NCBI GenBank assembly: GCA_015501585.1
Contig: JADNRY010000165.1
Coordinates: 1 to 64,000, forward strand
Reading direction: 5' to 3'
Length of the DNA stretch: 64,000 nt
Origin: Rhodocollybia butyracea
Taxonomy: Eukaryota > Basidiomycota > Agaricomycetes > Agaricales > Omphalotaceae
The notes beneath the pieces are model-generated. The model worked only from the letters and a program-made list of their open reading frames with translations, had not been told where the DNA came from and searched no databases. The position numbers and the translations under genes are program-made. Position 1 is the stretch's first letter; each line of letters opens with the position of its first letter. Shown one piece after another: positions 11,792 through 23,178 of the stretch.

Positions 11792-12989
11792 CTACTTTGG
11801 AGGCGGGGACGGTGGGCCTAGAAATTCGGCCGAGCGTGTTAACATCCATGTGACGTGATAGCTAGTATTGAGAAGACTCACCGAAGAGGCCTGCCCGTGG
11901 CGGTGGAGTCGGCGCGTTGGGGAAAGCTCCATGCTGTGGCGTAGGCGAAAGGAGCGGGTTGGCTGTGGATTGGGTAAAAAGAAGTATCAGTCGCAGTTCA
12001 AGCTCAAGGAACGCAGTAAACAGTTTCACTCACGTCTCCACTGCGACCACGCTGGTACATTCGGCCTAGGGACCTCTAATGGCGGGACCTGACTCGGTGT
12101 CGGGATCGCTTGAGGGACTGATTTCTTCGAGGAGCGGGGTTTCCGCTCGGCGCGTTTATGGACGGTTCGCCATGCGGGAGGGGCTGGTGCTGGCGGTACC
12201 GGGGGGTCTAGAGGAGCTAAGGCGAGATTTGGATCGACGCCAGGAGGAGGAAGTGCGAGTCCGGCCATAGCGTAGGCGAGGGCGTCGGGGTGGTCGTAGG
12301 GCTGGAATGAGAATGAAGGGGTTGGTGAACAGGACAAAGAAAAGCATAGGTGATAAGGAGATGGGGAAGAGAACGAAGGCGCATAGCTGACAGAGAATAG
12401 AGTAAAAACCAAAGCAGGCTACTCACGATCCCAACAGGCATTCCACCATAATCAGGTCCCAATCCCGCATGTTTCGATTTCAGAGCCATTATCTCTGCGA
12501 TTTCACTGTAGTGTTAGCGTTGAAACGTTAGCACCATATTACGAATTCAACGAGAGCTGAAAAATAGAGCCGCGAAGGATAGAAACAACCGTCGATCAAG
12601 TGGGAGAACAAAGTACGAAATATACTCACTATTGCAGCTGCCGTCTCTCGTCCCTCAGCTGACCGACTTCAGCGAGCAGAATACGGACTTCGCCTGCGAG
12701 GGCTTTGCTAAAGTCGTATATGTATCTAAAGAAAAATCATAAGAAAAAACACTTCGTCAGTGTCTGCCCTTGAGAAAAAAAGGCCCAAACACTCAGGCTA
12801 ATAGACCGACTTTGGAACAGTCCCATTGAACCCTTGAGCTACGCCAGCTCCACCGCCAGGTATCGGGCTGGACGTGATGCTGGGTGAGCTGGTCTGCTCC
12901 CTGCTCGGACCTGCTGGACGGGGAGTATTTGGTATCTGGTCTTTGCTGGAGGCTTTGCCCTGCTTGTTTCGCTTGTTATTTGAGGTCAT
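11792..12989 (-). CDS. Intact six-exon gene, 242-aa proline-rich protein with a short helical core
   Basis: Splice signals give exons 12989-12811, 12725-12630, 12505-12427, 12301-12034, 11962-11882 and 11817-11792. They total 729 nt with all phases consistent and end in TAG. The first donor (GTCGGT) is weak; the others are GTGAGT. The N-terminus is basic and Ser/Pro-rich (MTSNNKRNKQGK). Residues roughly 60-115 hold a conserved helical core (EVGQLRDERRQLQ, then YEIAEIMALKSKHAG), which I recall from uncharacterised Agaricomycete proteins. The C-terminal half is Pro-rich with a basic patch (HKRAERKPRSSKK) that could be a nuclear signal. It has no signal peptide. A broken paralogue lies at 37422-38170, again just downstream of a secreted-protein unit, so the two gene types were duplicated together. 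Function unknown; scaffold or DNA-associated roles are only guesses. Confidence 0.65.
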
Positions 12990-13064
12990 AATGGAATAAA
13001 CAGAGTTGGGAGTATCAGAAGTTTATGAGCGGAAGAGGGAGTTTGCGCTCAAGTTTAGCTGTTC

Positions 13065-13920
13065 GTGAAGCGTATAGTAGCGTTATACGGTACAGATAGT
13101 CGTCGTTCGAATGAATCGAATGTTAGCGCCAATCAAATTGGCACGTGGAATGCCGCGGATCCAAATATGGAAGCTTCCGTCATTCCGCTCCATTTTTTGC
13201 ACCGCTGCAAAAGACAGAAGAATCTTTCACCGTTCCTACTAGCGATAATTTTGATCCATACGTGTACAACTGGTTAAGCCAAATTTGTACCAAAAAATTA
13301 CGGAATAACGCATGACCACCGCGCCCTATGCTTCAATACGACGACGTTTGCGCGCCCCATAGTACGCTGCGCAGTCCTGAAAACCGTCACATTAGAATCA
13401 TCGAATGGCGGCTGCTCCGGCCGGTGCTGAGAGTCCTGCGATGGCAATCCTGTGATAGCTCAAAAGCCTGGAGGAAAATCTACATCATAGTACTACTGTA
13501 CATTTGTCATATATGGCGTAGGCGCAATTTGTGTGCCTCGTATGAATCAAGACCTGCAATGGAACTGAGAGTGAGCAACAGCTAAGTAGTAAAAAAAAAA
13601 CTTTTTCTTACCAAAGAGGGGAAGGCTTTCCGTCGATGAACTTCGCATCCGATACATATCGTGGTCGTGGTCGGCTGCGAATTCAGTATTAGTGAATGGT
13701 CAGTCTTTGTGAATACAACAAAAGAGGCCCCAAACCAACCTTCAGGCGACCATCTTTGAGCTCCATCATCAAACCCTGCATCAAGGAATGGTCACTCTTC
13801 GTGAACACAACAAAAGAGGCGTCAAACCAACCTTCACACGATGATTCAGGACTGTCTTTACCATTTCCTAGCGCTAATTTTGGTTCATACGTGATACGTA
13901 TCTGTTTCTACTCAAACTAG
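13065..13920. repeat. Duplicated 3'-flank module of the secreted-protein genes, copy 1
   Basis: This block matches 20230-20960 over most of its length and 22430-22980 in part. It includes the phrases GCGCCAATCAAATTGGCACG (near 13133) and GAATGGCGGCTGCTC (near 13403). At 13600-13850 the minus strand carries remnants of the 3' terminal exon of the secreted-protein family (SDAKFIDGKPSPL-type). The head phrase also recurs near 29840 and 38280. It is a marker of the segmental duplication unit; no intact gene is present. Confidence 0.6.
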
Positions 13921-14113
13921 ATGCGTCAGATGTTCAGAAAAAATAAGCATGGATTTTACACATAAAATGCTACCTATACTATGATAATACAAGTATTACT
14001 CCATCCCCTGTATGAAGACATTTTATGTCTCCAGGAACACGGAATCATTCTAAAATTGCCTAAGCTAAATCTTTTACCCTTGACCGGGACTTCAAAGCTT
14101 AACAATGACTTAG

Positions 14114-14138
14114 AAGAGGAAGGAAGGAAGGAAGGAAG
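14114..14138 (+). repeat. GGAA microsatellite
   Basis: A short run of about four to five tandem GGAA units (AGGAAGGAAGGAAGGAAG). No other feature is attached. Confidence 0.7.
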
Positions 14139-14344
14139 AACCGGCGCGGTCCCACTTAGGAACAGCCGGGGCCCGCGCAACACATACTACGCCATATGTG
14201 CCGCGGATGCACACACCCAACTCTGCTGTGGCAGGATGAACCCAATCACCCCGGCGCACAGAGCCAGCTGCGTACACGAGTACCGTACAGTTAGGCGCAG
14301 ACTAAATACATATTCAATCATAAAACATAAAGGTCTTATTCGAG

Positions 14345-14592
14345 CTATGTAGCGTACAGGTGTGGATCAGGGATATAAGGTTCCTGCCCCGAGAAGATAC
14401 CTAGTACATCGAATGCAAATTTTGCAGTTAAGGTCAGAACCCGCAGATCAAACAAAAATCTACAGAGGAAATCATAGTTGGATAGCCATTGTTGAGCCTT
14501 CAGCAAATCCGGCGCTAATGCCTCCATATCCAGCATGAACCGCTGTCGCACATAGACCAATCCCAGGTGACCTTTGCATCCCAGCAGTGCGT
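14345..14592 (-). pseudogene. LINE ORF2, C-terminal segment beyond the insertion
   Basis: The frame resumes after the inserted element as LLGCKGHLGLVYVRQ and continues through LSNYDFLCRFLFD to a TAG stop at 14345. This matches the C-terminal region usual for basidiomycete LINEs. Joining across the insertion, with one copy of the 8-bp target duplication removed, keeps the frame open (DECHAL followed by LGCKG), which proves that the two parts were once one ORF. Confidence 0.8.
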
Positions 14593-16682
14593 CAGGAATG
14601 GGATTCCATTCTCTTAAGGTAATCAACTTTATTACTGATATGTATACTTTAAGAACATTCTAAGTACTTAAAGATACTACTTAAGGCTAATACTACTTAA
14701 GGACGCCACTTAAAGACTACAAAATACTTAAGAATACAAAATTGTTTGGGAACTATCTGGAGTTGGGGTTACACGCAAAGACAAATTCTCTTAAAAACTC
14801 ACCAGAACACAAGAATGGAAAGGTTCACGCAAAGACAAGGACCTTAAGGAATGTTTAAGAAGGGTATTTCTTAAGAATGGTCTTAAAACACACCGGTGAG
14901 AATGGAAGGGTAGCAGGGATCTTAAGGGCCTTATTAAGAACAAGTTCTTAAGATGATTTTAACAACTTACTGAGTATCTCATCACTCATCCTCCTTCTCA
15001 CTGTTATCCTCTCTTTACTACTCTCGCTTCTATCCCCTGAGAGAGTGTTGAGCCTTGACCAAGTGCTGCAAATCCTTGATTGATTAGCACAGATTGAATT
15101 CTGACTTGTGGCGTGTTGTTTTCTTTGGAAGTTCAGGAGAGGGTGGCAGATGATGTTTCAACGACAAGGAGAATGAAAAAGGAACGACAGAACACTTGCT
15201 GTCACTGGAAATAAGAGACATATTGTGTAGCACTGGCACAGAGCTGTACACAGTAGTCTGCACCATACACGAGTTGAAAGTCTAATACCCAAGTATACAG
15301 GCAGTCCACCACACCAAGTGGCAACCAGGATCTAGTAGCGGCGGTCAGTGGAGGATAGAGGTGATGGGATCCAACAACAGTCGTTAGTTGTTCGAGGAAA
15401 GAAAGAGACAAAGTGGTGTTAGCGCCCATTTCTATCAAGCATGTGATGAGGGCCAAAGCAGGTTTTACGATGGCATTGGTCGTTATTATTTAAATATTTC
15501 TACAAGGTCCTGGCAAAGGGTCAAAGCACCGCTTGTTGTCGACAAAACAATAAAGTTATTATTATTCTAAATACAAAAAGGAAAATTGATACATAAAACA
15601 TGGATACAATCAAAACAAGATAGATACTACTAAGTACTAGTAGAGCAGGTTTAGTAGATACACTCGGTTCTTCAACTGTACAGTTTAATTCATACTCTTC
15701 AGATGCAGAAAGTAGGTGCCAATGTAATGTCAAACTAGTCGAGATAGGAAGGCTCACAGTGTTGCTAAGTCCAATAAGAAGAGCAGGTATAGAAGAGATC
15801 TCGATACAAGGATATACCACATCAATGCCAAGAACTATCACAATGAGAGGGACATGGTTCATTGTCCTTGGCCCCACCACAACTCGAGTTCAATGCCAAT
15901 TGGATCCTAGAACAGTGGATATCCTCAATAATCCAGGTCTAAACGAGGGGTACTTATTGGAGTCTGGAGAAGCTCGAGTTTGCATTTTCCGCGCTGCATC
16001 ACCATCAGTGGCAGTGAATCTGGACTAAGTCTGTTAATCCAGATTTGGACAAACGCGGATCCGCACTTCGGCCTCAATTTGGCCTGGCCCCTCCTTTTCA
16101 ATTGTCTATTGTTTGAAATTGAAACCATAAAAGGAGTATTCAAACAATAGACAAAAGGACTTATAATGCTCAACCGCCCGTGATTTGCTGCTTTTTCCCT
16201 CCTTTTCCCCAGCCATCCTTCTGCTTGTGTGCTTTAGAAAGATGACTTGGATTCTTGAATCTTGGATTTAGGGCGCCATGCACTTTTGGGCGTTGATTCA
16301 AGCCCAGATCAAAGGTCTGCATTTGATTGGCGGGTAATGGTGTGATCGAGGGATGGGAAGTGGAAGTGGTGGGCTTGATTTTGTTGGATAAGTGTCGATC
16401 TGCTCACAATTTTGTTGTTAATGAATGTGAACAATTCTGTCGCAAACAATTTCTTAACAAAGTTGTTCTTAAGGAGTGAGTTCTTAATGAATGTTTTCAC
16501 TTAAGAATTGGGTAAAACAATTCTCTTAAAAAAAGTACTTAAGAACTTGTTAAGAAATGTTCAAGTTGCAAGGGGTGATGGATAGTCTAGTAAGAACAAT
16601 AGCAGAAATTTTCTTAAGGAACTCTTAAAACAATAGATAACTACTACTCTTTGTTCTTTAAGAACAATTGAATCCCACTGTA
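14593..16682. mobile_element. hAT-like non-autonomous transposon with TTAAG subterminal repeats, nested in the LINE
   Basis: An exact 8-bp target duplication, CAGTGCGT, flanks the element (14585-14592 and 16683-16690). The ends are imperfect inverted repeats (CAGGAATGGGATTCC at left; complement TACAGTGGGATTC at right). Both subterminal zones (14610-14960 and 16400-16670) are packed with TTAAG/CTTAAG words, in the manner of transposase-binding repeats in hAT elements. The interior (15000-16300) has frames on both strands, but none resembles a hAT transposase. The 8-bp duplication and terminal structure point to hAT; the absence of a transposase makes it non-autonomous. Confidence 0.8.
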
Positions 16683-16690
16683 CAGTGCGT

Positions 16691-19188
16691 GGCACTCATC
16701 CTCCACTCCCAGTCTACAGAATCGGCACAACCTGAACTCTCGTGGGACGCGTGGTCTGTACTGTTCATCATAGCATAGGCGTTCCACTGAAAGAGCATGA
16801 CTGGAAGTTACCAACTGGGTGAAGGCATGGCGGTGCTTTGGGACCATGATAATGTGGAGGTACGGCTGGAGCTGCAAACTTCCTGTGGGTGTGATACTGT
16901 TTCCCCGAGAATCGTAGTTGACCCTGTGATGTAGGAGATGGACTCTGACTGCTGCCTGGACATCATTAGTGACAGACACCCAGCACGCTGACTTGACCTC
17001 ATCTGCAAGCAACATGAGCTTGTCAATATCCATAAGGTCATCTGTCGTGCACAGAACAGGTATAGGCAGTGCCCGCAGGACCAGGCACAAATCATTCAAC
17101 CATGCAGGGTGCCCACTACGCACCAGCAACAGTGAGTTTTCCAAAGTGTCACGAGCAATCCAGCGGCCAGGCAATTGAAGTAGGGACTGCAGATATGTTA
17201 TAGCTAGGGAGATACGGCGATAGCGCAGAGGTTGAACACCCAGCTCCAGAAACAAGGGTGCGAGGATAGACCGTCGTCCCACCCCCAACAGGCGGCGCAA
17301 GAACATATGCTGAACCCCTTCCAGCTTGTTGAGCAGCGCAAGATCAACATCCAAAGCGATCTCACAGCCAAAAGTTAGATGCGGGTCAACCCTGGCCATA
17401 TACAGGATGACTCCTTCCTGCGGGGGGAGGCACCCAATCGTGGATTCCAATGCAAAGGAAGCCCAAGCAATGTTCCTTGCCTTGGAAGCCTTTGGACCAT
17501 AATGCCCTGCAAGAATGTAGTGATGGTCCAACACAAAGTATACACCCACATATTTGTAAGAGAGAACCAGCTCGATTGCCGTTCCATCCACCCAGAATGT
17601 GGGCAACATCCTAGGTGCTGGGCCAAAGAGCATCCACTTGGTTTTCTTAACACTGATTTCCATTGAGTTCCAACCGCACCATAAGAAGAAAGAGTCTAGC
17701 TTCGCCTGGAGGCCAGCCACTGTCATCAACCATATTGCCACATCATCAGCCTGCTCAACATGAGAAATTGGCCGAGCGTTCAGATATGTGTCGTCAATGT
17801 GCACCGGAATGTTCAGGTCTGAGAAGTAGACATTCCAAAGAGTCGGTGAGAGGGTGTCACCCATGAGGACCCCAATGAGACTGCGGAACGCCGCCGAGAC
17901 CTGACCACCATGACGGACAACATATGTCATTCGAGCATACAGGAGCCGAAGCCAGTCAAAGAGGGGGCCAGACATCCCATGCCTAAAAAGCTTCATCCAG
18001 AGAGTTGGTATGTCTGTTGAGGGGAAAGCATTCCTGAGATCAACAAAGGCAACATATAGACATTTCCCCTGCGCTCGGGCCTCCTCAATGGCACAACGCA
18101 GGATGAAAGAGTTGTTGTGGGTCCTATAGCCTTCTCGGAAACCATTCTGTGTGTCCGGCAGGATGTTTGCACTTTCTGCCCATGCTCTGACCCAAAGATT
18201 GATGATGAGAGTGAGCATCTTGAGCAGGCAAGACTCCATTGAACCCAATGATGCGGTAGTTGTCCGGCTCATCCGCATTCAACCCCACCTTCAAGATACC
18301 AACGAGGACAGTGGTAAACCACTGCTGAGGCGCATCCAAATCAAAAATACAGCGATTGAACAAAGCCGCCAGTACCCCATTTGGGATACATTCAATCAAG
18401 CAATAAGATATGGAGTCTACACCCCGAGCGCTCTTTGAACTCCGGTTGCGTATCTTCTTCTTGCATTCTGCAACATCCTCCTCAGTAACCCTCCTCGAGA
18501 AGAACTTTCCCCCTGTCCAATCCTTCGTTGAGCTGGGAATAGCACAGGAGAGGGTTGCACATAGCTGGCGCACCCCCTTATCAAAGTATGATGGAGGGTC
18601 AGGGAGCGGGTTAAGATGACCCTTAAAAACCACCGCCAGCTGGTCGGCATTGACGCGTGCCGGCCGCTCCTTAGCATCAGTCCAATCTCTAACACACCTC
18701 CAGTACTCCAAAGATGACTTGCATGATATGAGCCTAGTCAAGTTTGCACACCGCTGTTCCTGTTCTCTTGCATGCCCCCTGTGAGAGCTCTCATTAGGGT
18801 TATCGTCCTCCCTAGCTGGATCTAGAGGGGCCACCCTATCCTTTGAGGGCTGCAGGGTATGCTCAGGAACACTCGTCACCACTTTCCATACCCCAGAGAC
18901 CACTGTAAGTCCGTCACTATGAGATGGAGGGGGAAGAGGAGGTGGAGGCAACCAAGAGGAAGAGGTAGGCAAACGTGCTGCTGCACCAGCCATCTGCAGC
19001 GAGGCCCGTAGACGAGCTTTGTCCTTTCTCTTGATGAGACGGAACTCAACTGGGGCAATGCGCGATCGGAAATAGGAGACAGCTACTTTCAGGACGTCAC
19101 TGTGAGCACAGTCCCATGCATGCTCAGCGTTGTCTGCAGCCCAATAACAGAGAGAGCAAATGAGATACTCTGACAAGGTATACACCAC
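16691..19188 (-). pseudogene. LINE ORF2, linker and reverse transcriptase domain (frameshifted)
   Basis: One frame (19188-18230) carries the linker and the N-terminal RT region up to EPDNYRIIG. The sequence then continues in a second frame (about 18240-16691), a one-base shift. RT motifs are clear: FREGYRTHNNSF, FVDLRNAFPS (motif A), GVLMGDTLSP (motif B), QADDVAIW (the catalytic Asp pair, motif C) and KTKWMLFG. The frame then reads DECHAL and is cut by the hAT-like insertion at 16682. The protein would copy element RNA into DNA at the nick; this copy cannot do so because of the frameshifts. Intact relatives are common in Agaricomycetes (from memory). Confidence 0.85.
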
Positions 19189-19225
19189 AAGACGCCAACT
19201 GGCGACCTGGTACTATGGCTGCACA

Positions 19226-19966
19226 TTACAGTGCAACCACCATAGCACCAAGAATTGCCCTGCTCACAGTTGGAGAGGGGACCTGTTTGAGGCGGTGAGC
19301 TGAGTTGTTAGCATTGTTCTCACCCCAATTGACCGCTAAGGCTGCACTAAGGGACCCTCCCGCGGTACGTTGAGAAGACGCCGCCACGTATACACTGAAT
19401 ACTCCTGTGTCTGCATAGACAGGCCCATAGAGTGAGTCAATTGCATCCGCTGTTGAGCGTACTGACTGCAGAGCCACTTCCACCAGGTAGTTCAGCTCTG
19501 TCGGAGGACGCTGTAGAGCCATGTGCGGAGAGGCTTTGTCAATATCATTGCAATGCACCGGGATTGAGACTGGGCAACAGGGGATTGTCAATTCCAGTGC
19601 GGCATGGTCAGAAAGGGTGGATTTTGACACATTGAGCGCACCATCCCCCAGTTCCAATAGTACCAACTTGGAGACAATGGCATAATCAATAACAGATGCC
19701 CCCATTGGCTGGAATGATGTGAGGCGGCCTGGTGAGCAGTTTTCAAAGCGGGACCCATTTAGGACCTCAAGACCATTGTCCCTGCACAGCTGAAGCAGCC
19801 AGCCCCCTCGAGAGTTGGACACCTGGTCACATGAAGCCCGACCAGGGCTCTCCTCACTGATCACCTTCTCCCCTATGCGGGCATTGAAGTTGCCAAACAC
19901 ATAAAGTGGTTTCAAGCCTTCCGAGTATATCGTGATAATACTCTCTAAAGCCTCCTGTGGGTCAAC
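19226..19966 (-). pseudogene. LINE ORF2, APE-type endonuclease domain (5'-truncated)
   Basis: The frame contains the signatures of the endonuclease/exonuclease/phosphatase fold used by LINEs to nick target DNA: a GNFNARIGE segment (usually GDFNAR in active members), SVIDYAIVS and the catalytic-region SDHAALEL. The upstream N-terminal catalytic residues are absent because the element is truncated at about 19975. The usual Asp of GDFN is Asn here, which argues for decay. The frame ends at a stop (about 19226) and the reverse-transcriptase part continues in another frame. Confidence 0.8.
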
Positions 19967-19975
19967 TCCTGACCA

Positions 19976-20960
19976 ATAGTACCTTAGTACCTATATTACT
20001 GTTATCCCATAAATAAGAGGTAATAATACTTCAGGATAACAGTAGGTATACTACTGTATAGATCTATACAGGGATCACCGTACGAGAACCAAAAAGGTAC
20101 TCCGTCCCGTTTAGGCATTGTAAGTTAAGTAGTGTTTGGCCCAGAGCCCACTGACAAACAAAGTTTGCTGTGACGTCGGAGAACAATGCCGCCTGATGAG
20201 TCTTTACAGACGAAACATTGGGTCGTGGCCCATATCTTGCTCTTACCGCACTCAGTCTCCAGTCTGCTTGAAATCGCTCGTTCAAATGAAACTTAAGCGC
20301 CAACCAAATTGGCACGTGGATTGCCGCGGTTCTGTCCTTTCATTTTGTATGGGGTTTAGGTACTGTTCTGAAAATCTTTCATGGTTAAAAGAATGTTTCA
20401 CCGTTTCCTACTAGCGTTAATTTCGATCCATACATATCTAGTTAAGCCAAATTGGTACAAGAAATTACGCGCCCATGCTTCAATACGACGATGTTTGCAC
20501 ACTCCATAGACTGCGCAGTCCTGAAAACCGTCAATCTAGAATCGTCGAATGGTGGCTGCTCTGGCCGGTCCTGAGAGTCCTGCAATGACAATCCTGTGAT
20601 ACTTAGCTCAGGTTAACCAAAAGATCGAACAGCCTGGGAAAAAATCTACATCATACTGTACATTTCTCATATACTATCTAGGTCCACTTCCACTTTACGT
20701 AGTAAGCCCAATCTCCCTGCGTTGTATGAATCGAGACCTGCAATGGAACTGAGAGTGAACAACAACTAAGTAGTAAAAAAACTTTTCATACCAAAGAGGG
20801 GAAGGCTTTCTATCGATGAACTTCGCATCCGATCTATGTCGTCGGCTGCGAATGCAGTATTAGTGAATGGTCAGTCTTTGTGAATATAACAAAAGAGTCG
20901 TCAAACCAACTTTCAGGCGACAATCTGTAGGCTCCATCATGGTTGGCTGGGAACCCTGTA
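19976..20960. repeat. Short foldback plus duplicated 3'-flank module, copy 2
   Basis: CTGTTATCC and GGATAACAG (about 20011 and 20034) form a small inverted pair in an AT-rich patch. From about 20230 to 20960 the sequence is a diverged copy of the module at 13065-13920, including GCGCCAACCAAATTGGCACG and the minus-strand remnants of the family's 3' exon. No independent gene was seen. Confidence 0.5.
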
Positions 20961-22123
20961 TTAACAAATGGTCACTCTTTGTGAACACAACAAAGGATGC
21001 ATCAAACCCACATTCATGCGGCAAACTTTGGGCAAGTTCATCATGACCTGTCCCAAATTGTTAACCACTTTGAGAACCACAGACTTCACGCACAAACCTT
21101 CCGTTGTGTGTTCTATGCTCTTTCCGGACACCGAAGTCAGCGGATTGGAGTCTGGCTTAAATCGTTCGTTGATCTCGAGAAAAATCCGGTCCCATTCACC
21201 CTGCTTCGCTTCCGTTATAATCTGATTTTCTTCTGTAGGGTTTTCATCAGGAGTAGGTCTGCCATGTACCCTAGCGAACCAGGGAGGCGGGCCTGGGCCA
21301 ATGCCAACATACGTGATACCCTTGGGGTCAGTCAGTTTCTTTGGCGTCACTACCCTTTTCCCGTATACATCAGTTCGCACTACGTCTAGAAAAGTATATG
21401 TGAGCAACCTAAGGAAACCCGATCCGGGAGCAACTACTCACATTGAGTACCTCTTGCTATCCACCCATAACATGGGTTATCCTTAGAACAATCCAAGTCT
21501 TTATCTTTGTAATTTATGAGTTTGAAATAAATCCATTTCCTCAGCGGGTTTGGGCCGATCATGTCTGGGTCATAGCCACCTTGATACTCTTTCTTTAACA
21601 CTTTGGGGTCCTGAATCAATAAGCCTTCAGCGAAGATAGCTCTGCCGAGGGCTTCTTTCTGCTTAAGCGTATTTGGCCCCTCTATAGGGTCACCTAGTCG
21701 GGAAATGAGGGTCACCACTATTTGTTCCTGGCAACATGTATTAGATATTGTACGACCAGTGTACAACAGCGCAACCTAGTGGAACATCTACCTGTTGCTC
21801 CAGTGGCTCGCCTTTTTGCTGTGGTGGCCCGCCTTTTTTCTGCGGTGGCCTAGCTTTTTTCTGTGATAACCTAGCTTTTTTCTGTGGTGCGCCTGTGTCC
21901 TCTTCCGATGCTGGCCTCTTCAGAGATGGTTGTTTTGGGTGAGGTGCTCCGTCACCTTGAGCGTGACCAAGAGCTTTACCGTGTGGTCACTGTAATACGC
22001 GAGTTAATCTGATCGTATGGAACCGATATAAAACCTGTTTACCTTTCGTACTGGCATAGGGAACACAGCAAATATGGAGCTTGCCACTAGGAGCGTAAGA
22101 AGAAGAAGAGTGATGAAACGCAT
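20961..22123 (-). pseudogene. Secreted-protein family, copy A (probable pseudogene)
   Basis: Exons by paralogue comparison: 22123-22043 (signal peptide, MRFITLLLLTLLVASS), about 21989-21792, 21727-21442 and 21385-20961. The exon 3 length (286 nt) and phase match the intact copies. Exon 2 encodes a Lys/Pro-rich linker containing KRPASEEDTGAPQKKAR, a strong bipartite nuclear-signal look-alike, followed by three QKK repeats. Exon 3 holds AIFAEGLLI, RKWIYFKLINY and NPCYGWIARG; exon 4 holds GIGPGPPPW, HGRP and EWDRIF. The first codon after the conserved exon 2 acceptor is TGA (21989-21987), so splicing as in the paralogues stops at residue 28. A downstream acceptor (exon from 21917) would bypass it but keep most of the basic linker. 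The C-terminus is longer than in copies C and D. Probably dead, or rescued by alternative splicing. Confidence 0.65.
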
Positions 22124-22234
22124 GTATAATTTGAAGTATAGAGTATGAAAGAATACAGATTCAAGTTGACCAGCAAGCTGTATCTGAGTGAGGGCTCGAA
22201 CCGGCGGAGCTTGTGGAATGGTTCGATCCACTCG

Positions 22235-22242
22235 CTTTTATA
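22235..22242 (-). promoter_or_regulatory. TATA box of secreted-protein copy A
   Basis: On the minus strand TATAAAAG lies about 112 bp before the ATG, followed by CGAGTGGATCGAACC. The same arrangement, TATA-like then GCGAGTGG, precedes copies B and D. Downstream the leader contains ACAGCTTGCTGGTCAA in four copies, so this promoter and leader block is shared by the family. Confidence 0.55.
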
Positions 22243-22429
22243 TGACAGTGGATAAAATTGAAGATTTCGGAAGGTATGTATATATAGAGCCGAGTGTATC
22301 AACGAAACTGCAGTCTGAAACTGCCTCTTTATCACAGATTCTGCTCCCCGGATATGTTACACATTGATGTTGATGCGTTGACAATCTGCATCCTGGTTCC
22401 GGGGTTATGAGCAGTGGTCAGGACCCGGA

Positions 22430-23178
22430 GTATTTACCATTTCCTAGCGCTAGTTTTGGTTCATACATGATACGTATCTGTTTCCGGAACGTATTTACTT
22501 TATAGTATTAGTTTCTACACCTGGTTCAGCCAAATTGGTCCGACAAAAATACATTTTGCGGGGCCGCTCCACGGCCCTGAAAAGCGCCACTTATTGCCAG
22601 TTGTCGAATGAATCATTGAATGGCGGCTGCTCAGGTCGATGCTGCCAAGATTCCTGCGATGGCTATTTTGCGAGAGCTGGTAGCCAAAAGATTGAACAGG
22701 GAAAATCTACAACATTGCTGTACATTTGTCATATATGGGGGGGACCCAATGCATGTAAGTCGGATGGACTCAGACCTGCAACGGAACTGACAGTAAGCAA
22801 CAACTAAGTAATAGAAAACTTATCGTACCCAAGAGGCTTTCCGCCGATGGACTTTCCGTCTGATACATCGTCGATGAACTTCCCATCTGAGACATGTTGG
22901 GCTTGGCTATGGATCCAGTATTGATAAATGGTCAGTGTTTTGTGAATAACAACAAAAGAGGCGCCAAACCAACCTTCACGCAATAAACTTTGGGCTCGAT
23001 CATCATGATGACCTGTCCAAAAAGACTTAGCCACTTCGAGAACCACAGAATTCCTGCACAAACCTTCTGCTGCGTGTTCTATGCTCTCTCCATGCACGTT
23101 CGGATTGAAGTTCGGGTTCATTAGTTCATGACGTTCAAATGGAAGAAGCCAGTCTTCCGTCGAACTGATCTCGGACAT
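22430..23178 (-). pseudogene. Secreted-protein family, extra 3'-exon fragment with 3' flank
   Basis: The block at 23178-22804 repeats the end of copy B exon 4 in tandem: NVHGESIEHAAEGLCRNSVVLEVAK aligns with the downstream gene's HGRIIEDATEGLWVNSVVLKVAN (each quoted in part). After it lies an intron-like stretch starting GTTGGTTTGG, followed by a short terminal exon (SDGKSIGGKPLG). The 3' flank (22430-22800) is a third copy of the module seen at 13.1 and 20.3 kb. There is no signal peptide or exon 3, so this is a partial tandem duplication and not a gene. Confidence 0.6.

Larger units (their letters stand above)
14290..19975 (-). mobile_element. 5'-truncated non-LTR retrotransposon (LINE) split by a nested hAT-like element
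   Basis: Reading on the minus strand, the element starts abruptly inside the endonuclease domain (about 19975) and runs through the reverse transcriptase to its C-terminal stop (14345). It is followed by an AT-rich 3' tail to about 14290. The ORF is broken twice (near 19220 and 18230) and physically interrupted at 16682-14593 by another transposon. No flanking target duplication was identified. 5' truncation is the usual outcome of target-primed reverse transcription. The LINE carries no poly-A tail that I can see. Confidence 0.85.

Noticed and set aside
12026..12489. Three overlapping 63-128-codon frames as separate small genes
   Set aside because: Splicing joins one of them into the six-exon gene; the others are shadows in alternative frames.
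16969..17866. Plus-strand ORFs across the LINE
   Set aside because: They are antisense to a clear reverse transcriptase and have no motif of their own.
13065..20960. LINE insertion splitting one 3'-flank module (13 kb part and 20 kb part)
   Set aside because: The two parts are overlapping copies of the same sequence rather than two complementary halves, so they are separate duplicates.
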